Shown: positions 58,347 to 64,000 of the stretch, piece by piece
How positions within the stretch are numbered: the first letter of the stretch is position 1
Layout of the letters: the number at the start of each line of letters is the position of its first letter
Assembly: GCF_000756655.1 (NCBI RefSeq)
Contig: NZ_ARXU01000003.1
Coordinates: 186,001 to 250,000, forward strand
Origin: Alcanivorax jadensis T9
Lineage (GTDB): Bacteria; Pseudomonadota; Gammaproteobacteria; Pseudomonadales; Alcanivoracaceae
DNA length: 64,000 bases
Reading direction: 5' to 3'
The notes under the pieces: model-generated
Database searches by the model: none
Told to the model about the DNA's origin: nothing
The model's input: the letters and a program-made list of their open reading frames with translations, nothing else
Translations under genes and position numbers: made by a program

Positions 58347-59534
58347 ATGGCGCATCTGGTCGTTGGCTGGGAGCTGGGGCATGGCATGGGCCACATCATG
58401 CCACTGCGCATGCTTGCTGAAGTTTTACTGGAAAAAGGACATCAACTGACATTCATCGTGCGAGATGTCTCTGCGGCACAGCGCGCGTTGGAAGGTCTGG
58501 ATGTTGTCTGGTTGCAAACTCCTCAAGTGACCTACCGCCCCTGGGAAATGACTCGCACCGATTGCTACTCTCAATTGCTGGGTAATATCGGATTTCGGGA
58601 TCCCGAAAAACTGATGTCTACGGTTACCGGGTGGCGCAGCCTTCTCAGCGCGTTGCAGCCGGATGCCGCACTATTGGAATTCGCGCCATCAGCAATGATT
58701 GCCTGTTATATGGAACGTATTCCGTTTGCCTTGCAGGGCAATGGATTTTTTTGTCCTCCTGCCGAGGAGGAGCCCTTCGGGGTTATCAGCAACAAGTTGT
58801 CTGAAAAACAGCGAAGACATCAGGATGTCATGTTGCTGGACAGCATAAACACCGTTATTGGTGATAGTCGACCTGCGCTTGAGCATGTTTCTGAACTCTA
58901 TCGGCTATCTTGCCTGAACGTACTGACCAGTTTTCGCGAGCTGGATCATTTCTGCCGTGACAATGATGATATTTTCCGTGGCGCCTGGGTACCGTCGATT
59001 CCAATTTCACCGCGCTGGCCAAAAGGGGAGGGGAAGCGGATTTTTGCCTATCTGACTGCCCGCCCCGGGGTCGACAAAGTCCTTGCGATGCTAAGTCGAA
59101 CCGGTTTGCCGACCCTGGTGTATTGCCCTGGTGTTGAGGGTAAATTCCGAGCTCCGTTCGAAAACCAAAAGTGTCGTTTTCTTGATGGGTTGGTAGATAT
59201 CAAGAAGCTGGCTGAGCAGTCCTCTCTGGGTGTGTTTCATGGCAATCATTCCTCCACCGCCATGTTCATGCTTGCAGGTACTCCGACTATGCAGATACCT
59301 CTGTATATGGAGCAGTTGATGTTTGCCCGCCGAATCAAAGCCATGGGAGCCGGGGAGATCGCTACTCTCGACCAGCCTCAACGGATTGCTGCGGGGATCA
59401 ATGCCATCATGTCCAGTCCTGGCTATGGCGAAAGCGCGAGACGTTTTGCGGATCAGTATCGTGATTACGATCAGAATTGCGCCATTCGGCAGGCAGCGGC
59501 GGACCTGGAAGTGGCGCTTGGATTAAGCGCGTAG
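58347..59534 (+). CDS. UGT/MGT-like glycosyltransferase (GT1 fold), second copy
   Basis: 395 residues. N-terminal VVGWELGHGMGHIMPLRMLA parallels CWEMGEGMGHLMPVRKVL of the first copy. The donor-side segment FHGNHSSTAMFMLAGTPTMQ then IPLYMEQ keeps the UGT-type order with a closing EQ. Cytoplasmic. Divergence from the first copy suggests a different acceptor or sugar. Starts 7 bp after the SAF-domain gene, so they are cotranscribed. No terminator seen in the 116-bp gap before the convergent VIT/VWA gene. Confidence 0.82.
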   Translation: MAHLVVGWELGHGMGHIMPLRMLAEVLLEKGHQLTFIVRDVSAAQRALEGLDVVWLQTPQVTYRPWEMTRTDCYSQLLGNIGFRDPEKLMSTVTGWRSLLSALQPDAALLEFAPSAMIACYMERIPFALQGNGFFCPPAEEEPFGVISNKLSEKQRRHQDVMLLDSINTVIGDSRPALEHVSELYRLSCLNVLTSFRELDHFCRDNDDIFRGAWVPSIPISPRWPKGEGKRIFAYLTARPGVDKVLAMLSRTGLPTLVYCPGVEGKFRAPFENQKCRFLDGLVDIKKLAEQSSLGVFHGNHSSTAMFMLAGTPTMQIPLYMEQLMFARRIKAMGAGEIATLDQPQRIAAGINAIMSSPGYGESARRFADQYRDYDQNCAIRQAAADLEVALGLSA

Positions 59535-59650
59535 AAGCGTTTTTCGCCGCCACTATTCTGCGTTGTTGCTCATTGACCGGAAAGATTTCACTGTGCATCC
59601 GGGCAATGAGCCTGACTTTATTCAGCATTATTTTTTCTGATAACTCACCT

Positions 59651-61759
59651 TTATAAAATGTTCTCCGAGTTGTCGGGTTTTCGTCGCAGTCCGCCGCCGA
59701 TAAGCAGGATCAGGAAGGGCAGTAGTGCGCTGATACCGAAGGCGCCGCCACTCCCGGCCCCGCCGCCGCTGTAGGAAGGCTGGTTACTGGTGTACATGGG
59801 CTGTGCCTGGTCCACCCGGTTGCTGGTGGGCGCCTTGGTCTGGCGTTGGGCCTTGGCCAGTTTTTCGATGTCCCGACGTTTGGCATTGCGACGCTCAATA
59901 TCGTATTCCGCGAACACCTCATCGCGCAGCACCACCATGGAGGTGTAGTTAGTGACCAGTCCGTATTCCAGGCCCAGGTCTACGATGCCTTGCTGCAGGT
60001 CCTTTTCTTCGCCGAAATAATTGATCTCCCGCTGCATGCCCTGAATGGTGGCGTAGGCCCACAGGCGATCCAGCTCCGGGTTATCGCCGCCGGTGACGGG
60101 GAAGTCGAAACGGGTTTTGTATTGCTTGTCCTGGCCACCCACGTTGGCACGCAGGGTGACTTTCGCCGGGCCGTCACCCCAGTAGTGGCCGAGCAACACG
60201 ATCTGACGGCCATGGTAGATGCTACCGACACGTTGCGGTTGCAGGTTGGCGGTGCGAACGCCGTCGATATCGATCTCCACGTCGTTCATGGCCTGGTGGG
60301 TGAGCTTGGCGGTGGCGTTGAGAATCTGCCCGGCGATGTCATCGCTGTTGGACACGCTGATAGCAAAGCCGTTGCTGGCATCGGTCATGGCGGTGAGCAT
60401 GGGCCTATTGCTGCTGTTGCCCATGACAAAGGTGAATAACCGAACGTCGTGGCTTTCCAGCAAGTCGATAAAATCTTTCTGCTGGGTCTTGCCCACGTTG
60501 GCTACGCCATCGGTGACCAAAACGATGCCGGTGGGACGATCTGCGTCGAGCGGTTTCAGGGCCAGGCTCAGGCCGCCGAACAGATTGGTACCGCCACGGG
60601 ATTTGAGCTGCATGACTTTGTCCGTGTAGCGACGAATGCTGTCCGGTGTGGCATCTACAAAGCCGTTGGTAAGTTCTTCGGCGCGGTCATCAAACAGCAC
60701 AATGCGAAAGCGGTCTCCGCCGCGCAGTTTGCCCAGGGCCTGGCTGACGCCGTCCGCCAGGGTGGCCAGCTTGGCATTCATGGAACCGGAAATATCCAGT
60801 ACGAACACCCAGTCGCTGCCGGTGCTAATGGCTGGCAGATCATCACCAGGGGTGATGCTGAGCATGAAGGTGCCGCGGTCCTTGCCCGGTGCCTTGTAGG
60901 CTACCAGGTCCACGCTGCCGGGCAGGTCCTGCTGGTGGCGCCAGTAGACGACGATGTCCTGATTCAGGGTGAAGGCATTGGTCGGCTGGCCATTGGCGGG
61001 CGGGGGCGCGAAGTTCGCTCTTTCGCTGTTTTCGTCTTCCTTGCTGGTAACGGTGGCCGCGCGATTATCCAGTTTTACCTGCCATTGTTGTGGGTCCAGT
61101 TGCTGGATCTGCGCCTCGGGATGCTTGGGTAGGCGGAGGGCGTCCACCGGGTAGCCGCTACGCAGGTTCAGGGTAAAGCTGAAGTGTTCTTCCACACTGT
61201 TGTTGGCGGTCCAGAACGCCAGCTTCTTCTCGTCCACGCCGCCTTCTTCCAGCGGGTACACATAGCGGCCGATGCCGGTATCCACAAAAGCGGGCTGCAT
61301 ATAGACCAGCCGTACCCGTGTATCCTGGCCGGCGCGCACTGGTTGTACCCGCACATCAAAGGCCTTGTAGCTGTCCTTTTCGGTGAGGCCTGCCTCGCGA
61401 CCGGCGGCTTTTTCCTGTTCGTAGACCTGGCGGGCCTGCTGTTTTTCCAGCACTTCGCCGATCACCGGCTTGCCGTCGATCCACACGGTGAATTCGGCAA
61501 CGGTGCCGCGCTCGGGGACCGGGAAGCGGTAATAGGCTTCCAGATCCTGATCATTGGGGTTGTGGAAGACCTGCTCCACTTCGGTGATGGCGTAGCCGTC
61601 TTCCACGTCCACTGTGACATGTTGTTCTCGGATCTGCAGTGGTGGCAGGCTGCTGTTGGCTGGCGTCATCAACCCGGCGGCTAGGGCCGGTGTAGTCATG
61701 CTGCCCAACAGCAGGACCAGGCCGGCCAACAAACGGGTAAATCCGTTCCTGAAACCCAT
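59651..61759 (-). CDS. VIT and VWA domain protein (marine proteobacterial sortase-target-like)
   Basis: 702 residues. Signal peptide to about residue 28. VIT domain about 35-160 (AITEVEQVFHNPNDQDLEAYYRFPVPE), VWA domain about 315-490 with MIDAS DISGS at 322-326, then a beta-rich region. The C-terminus has a Gly-rich stretch (SGGGAGSGGAFG), a hydrophobic ISALLPFLILLIGGG and basic LRRKP, so a GlyGly-type anchor and not an LPxTG motif. No sortase is adjacent. AAGGAGAATC precedes the ATG at 61759. It may bind partners through metal-dependent adhesion. Confidence 0.85.
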   Translation of the reverse strand: MGFRNGFTRLLAGLVLLLGSMTTPALAAGLMTPANSSLPPLQIREQHVTVDVEDGYAITEVEQVFHNPNDQDLEAYYRFPVPERGTVAEFTVWIDGKPVIGEVLEKQQARQVYEQEKAAGREAGLTEKDSYKAFDVRVQPVRAGQDTRVRLVYMQPAFVDTGIGRYVYPLEEGGVDEKKLAFWTANNSVEEHFSFTLNLRSGYPVDALRLPKHPEAQIQQLDPQQWQVKLDNRAATVTSKEDENSERANFAPPPANGQPTNAFTLNQDIVVYWRHQQDLPGSVDLVAYKAPGKDRGTFMLSITPGDDLPAISTGSDWVFVLDISGSMNAKLATLADGVSQALGKLRGGDRFRIVLFDDRAEELTNGFVDATPDSIRRYTDKVMQLKSRGGTNLFGGLSLALKPLDADRPTGIVLVTDGVANVGKTQQKDFIDLLESHDVRLFTFVMGNSSNRPMLTAMTDASNGFAISVSNSDDIAGQILNATAKLTHQAMNDVEIDIDGVRTANLQPQRVGSIYHGRQIVLLGHYWGDGPAKVTLRANVGGQDKQYKTRFDFPVTGGDNPELDRLWAYATIQGMQREINYFGEEKDLQQGIVDLGLEYGLVTNYTSMVVLRDEVFAEYDIERRNAKRRDIEKLAKAQRQTKAPTSNRVDQAQPMYTSNQPSYSGGGAGSGGAFGISALLPFLILLIGGGLRRKPDNSENIL

Positions 61760-61936
61760 GATGATTCTCCTTGTTATCAATCACGGGAACAGTTGTAGGG
61801 CATTGGAGAGATTTTGTTAAACGGTGTTCATTAACAATTCATGTCGCGAGGTGTTCAATAGGAAGGCAAGTCTGAATCATCAACTGCTTGTTCGGCCCCA
61901 GGCACGGGTCGCAATGACCCGTGGAGCGATCTTCGA

Positions 61937-62425
61937 TCAGCGTTTCAGTTGCTGCCGGGTCTGCTCAATTAGTGCAGCAAAATCCGGTTTGGTGATGAAG
62001 GCCAATACCAGGCTGTATACGCCATTCAAAATGGCCAGGTGGGCATCTGCCTGCATCAGACAGAAGGCGATAACGATCATGGCAACAAAATCGATCAGGC
62101 CCAACAGAATGAACATGCTGGTCTGCACTTGCATGGCGGCTTTCTCACCGTCGTTGGCTGGGGTGCTGCCTTGCAGGGGGCGCTGGGCAATGGTTGCCGG
62201 AGCCATCAGCAGGTTGCGCAGCGGTCTTGCCACCACCAGCATCAGTGCCATGGCCCCCAGCGCGCCCATGCGCAGGGTGTCCTGGGGTACCAGATCCATG
62301 GGCGCCTGATACTGGCCGAACCAGATCATCAGGGCGATGGCGATACCGATCATCATGGGGGCGGCGAGGACGGTAAACCAGAGCAGGTTGAGGCGTGGCA
62401 CTGCCGGGTGCGAAGAAGCGGACAT
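61937..62425 (-). CDS. Small four-helix membrane protein of unknown function
   Basis: 162 residues. Hydrophobic segments near 15-37, 48-65, 105-123 and 130-150 with short charged links, and a basic C-terminus IEQTRQQLKR. No signal peptide or known motif. AAGGAGAC lies ahead of the ATG. It is on the same strand as the VIT/VWA gene but 177 bp upstream of it, so cotranscription is uncertain. Confidence 0.6.
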   Translation of the reverse strand: MSASSHPAVPRLNLLWFTVLAAPMMIGIAIALMIWFGQYQAPMDLVPQDTLRMGALGAMALMLVVARPLRNLLMAPATIAQRPLQGSTPANDGEKAAMQVQTSMFILLGLIDFVAMIVIAFCLMQADAHLAILNGVYSLVLAFITKPDFAALIEQTRQQLKR

Positions 62426-62482
62426 GAAGTCTCCTTGATTATTGTTATTGGTCCTTGAGCCAGCGAGCCCTCCGCCAGCCTC

Positions 62483-62551
62483 TGTAGGAGCTATGCTTGC
62501 ATGGCGAACTTTCCCAACACCGAATTCTCCATGCAAGCATAGCTCCTACAA
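62483..62551. repeat. GTAGGAGCTATGCTTGCATGGCGAA inverted repeat
   Basis: Arms TGTAGGAGCTATGCTTGCAT.. and ..ATGCAAGCATAGCTCCTACA around about 20 bp. The outer 20 bases are perfectly complementary. Directly after the yajQ stop codon. Confidence 0.82.
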
Positions 62552-62558
62552 TTAGTAC

Positions 62559-63044
62559 CTAGTCTCTGAAATTATTGAACTGCAGCGGTGTTTCAATGCT
62601 TGATTCGCGCAGCAGTGACATCACCGCCTGCAGGTCATCACGCTTCTTGCCATTCACGCGAACCTGGTCGCCTTGAATGGAAGCCTGCACCTTGAGCTTG
62701 CTGTCCTTGATCATCTTTACGATCTGCTTGCCGAGGGGTTGCTCAATGCCCTGACGGAAAGTCAGTGTCAGCGAAAAAGTCTTGCCGCTATGTTCAGGCT
62801 TTTCCGGACGGTCGGCGCCAGCGACGCTGATGCCCTGCTTGACCGCCGCCTTGGCAAACAGCTCTTCCAGTTGCTGCACCTGAAAATCCGACTGGGTCTT
62901 CAGTGTCACATCCAGACCATTCTGCTCAATGCTGGCCTCGACGCCACGAAAGTCGAAACGGTTGGCTAGTTCGCGGTTGGCGTTATCCACCGCGTGGCGC
63001 AGGGCCACTTCATCAATTTCAGAGACGATATCGAAAGAAGGCAT
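62559..63044 (-). CDS. yajQ: YajQ family cyclic-di-GMP-binding protein
   Basis: 161 residues, typical length. N-terminal MPSFDIVSEIDEVALRHAVDNA, then RFDFRG and the C-terminal SSIETPLQFNNFRD, which are diagnostic. YajQ proteins bind c-di-GMP or nucleotides and can act as co-regulators of transcription. Encoded alone, with a palindrome at the 3' end. Confidence 0.93.
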   Translation of the reverse strand: MPSFDIVSEIDEVALRHAVDNANRELANRFDFRGVEASIEQNGLDVTLKTQSDFQVQQLEELFAKAAVKQGISVAGADRPEKPEHSGKTFSLTLTFRQGIEQPLGKQIVKMIKDSKLKVQASIQGDQVRVNGKKRDDLQAVMSLLRESSIETPLQFNNFRD

Positions 63045-63186
63045 GGTAAGTCCGCAAGCATATTCCGTTGTAAGAAGGTTGCGATTATAGTCTTTTTGGT
63101 CTGCGGGTGCCCGTCAGGGTATCGACAGGCTTCATCGTTCAGGAAGAACGGCAAAAAAAACACCATAAAGATCGCGAGGGAACGTA

Positions 63187-63855
63187 ATGAGTCAAGCTAA
63201 TGCAATCGTCGTACTGTGTCCAAAACGCCCGGATTTAGCCGGCCAGCCTCTGCTGGGGCATGTGGGGTGGGGATTTGAACTGCCGGATGGGCAGTGGATG
63301 GTGGGAGCCGTGGAAGGTGACGGCTGGGCCAACGGAAATGGCATGAACGGCTTCTGGTCACGCAGAGTGTCGGGAGAAAGGCAGGCCACCCAAGTGTTTG
63401 CCAACATGGTGCATCATGGGGCGGAGTATAATTATTTCAAATATCTGACCATGACCAGTCAGGTATGGCCCGATCCTGATGCGGCATTGCGTGTTATGGC
63501 CTGGGTCAGCGCCCAGCCGTACCAGTTGTTCGGTCGCAACTGCATGAATTCCACCTACGATATTCTGCGCGCCTTTTCCCGGGGTGGGCATTTCAACGGC
63601 AAGATCCTGCCCAGCCCGGATTTCAACTGGATTCCCAATGGCTGGTTCAATGCCATTCAGGTGCCACAGAGTGATTATCACCATCTCCCTCCCGCTTCGC
63701 AGCCGGTACAGGCGTTTGCGGCAGCTGAGGCCGATCTGCAGGAAACGGCGGAATGCCCCGACTGGCGCAAGCCGGAGTCAGCAGATTATTTGCCGCTGGG
63801 TGGGGTGCCCGAGGAGCCTGTTAAGCCCGTTGAAGTGGTGCCCCCGGCGAATTAA
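63187..63855 (+). CDS. Putative permuted papain-fold (NlpC/P60-like) protein
   Basis: 222 residues. The order of likely active residues is histidine first (LLGHVGWGFELPDG, about 24) and cysteine later (LFGRNCMNSTYDILRAF, about 120), as in circularly permuted NlpC/P60 and LRAT-like enzymes. The C-terminal 40 residues are rich in Pro and Glu. No signal peptide. The assignment rests on pattern only. GAGGGAACGTA is just upstream of the ATG. Confidence 0.5.
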   Translation: MSQANAIVVLCPKRPDLAGQPLLGHVGWGFELPDGQWMVGAVEGDGWANGNGMNGFWSRRVSGERQATQVFANMVHHGAEYNYFKYLTMTSQVWPDPDAALRVMAWVSAQPYQLFGRNCMNSTYDILRAFSRGGHFNGKILPSPDFNWIPNGWFNAIQVPQSDYHHLPPASQPVQAFAAAEADLQETAECPDWRKPESADYLPLGGVPEEPVKPVEVVPPAN

Positions 63856-63971
63856 CCGGGAGTGAGAGGCGAGCAAATTGGCACGCTCGCTTTATATGCA
63901 ACGAATGCCTCACTGGTTAGAGTGTAAGCGCACACCGGAGTGTGCGGACTCAACTCTGCCAGGAGGCAAAC

Positions 63972-64000
63972 ATGTCACTAAAGGAACGGTTGTCTGCGGA
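63972..64000 (+). CDS. Start of a gene cut by the window edge
   Basis: AGGAGG precedes an ATG with the correct spacing; only MSLKERLSA is visible. The first residues recall GatB/YqeY-domain proteins, but too little is present for a call. Confidence 0.45.

Noticed and set aside
59651-61759. Full marine proteobacterial sortase system
   Set aside because: The VIT/VWA architecture fits the target protein, but there is no LPxTG-type motif and no sortase gene beside it.

Overview
The window looks like chromosome of a marine hydrocarbon-degrading gammaproteobacterium, most like Alcanivorax or a close relative. The reasons are a membrane alkane hydroxylase (AlkB) with an AraC regulator, an AlkG-type rubredoxin and rubredoxin reductase, a second membrane di-iron enzyme with its own AraC regulator, an orphan ectoine hydroxylase, and the gene order phoR-phoB...ubiA-ubiC-rubA-rubB, which is also seen in Pseudomonas. 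The genus is inferred; no search was run. No tRNA, rRNA, CRISPR array or prophage was recognised.

Layout. 1-8.3 kb: a truncated glutathionyl-hydroquinone reductase, pirin, a YqaE-type small membrane protein, an FMN reductase, a complete REP-associated tyrosine transposase (RAYT) between its own palindromes, a LOG-family hydrolase, phoRB with a Pho box, and ubiA/ubiC. 8.5-12.9 kb: rubA-rubB and small envelope proteins of unknown role. 12.9-17.1 kb: a MATE exporter and znuB-znuC with divergent znuA. 17.3-23.1 kb: a cellulase-like protein, homoserine kinase, an outer-membrane barrel, an esterase and a DUF815 ATPase, with a 350-bp perfect heptamer array. 23.5-27.6 kb: a small lipoprotein, the DUF2868/DUF3482 GTPase pair and a DUF1963 protein. 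27.7-32.6 kb: a valine-catabolic block, mmsR / mmsA-acyl-CoA dehydrogenase-mmsB. 32.7-43 kb: EctD, a DUF899 protein, solute-binding protein plus AlkB with AraC regulator, a methyltransferase, an acyltransferase, an isolated integron-type gene cassette with attC, and a fatty-acid-desaturase-like enzyme divergent from a second AraC gene. 43-51.6 kb: SDR enzymes, amidase, HAD hydrolase, peroxiredoxin, a 624-residue repetitive lipoprotein, TPMT and a LURP-one-like protein. 51.8-59.5 kb: a six-gene, one-strand cluster that fits no pathway I know: UGT-like glycosyltransferase, GMC oxidoreductase lipoprotein, two paralogous FG-GAP/VCBS proteins with GlyGly-CTERM-like tails, a SAF-domain homoserine-dehydrogenase-like enzyme and a second UGT-like glycosyltransferase. 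59.6-64 kb: a VIT/VWA protein, a small membrane protein, YajQ and a putative permuted papain-fold protein.

The intergenic DNA is unusually structured. At least four repeat classes are visible: (i) RAYT-cognate palindromes; (ii) many GTAGGAGC...GCGAA inverted repeats; (iii) elements of about 150 bp ending in CCACAGAGGGCAC; (iv) hairpin elements whose arms are runs of degenerate 7-bp units around a GC-rich terminator-like stem. In class (iv) the heptamer differs from element to element, and three of the elements sit between convergent genes. The heptad-armed elements, the attC cassette and the two-glycosyltransferase cluster are the most promising leads.
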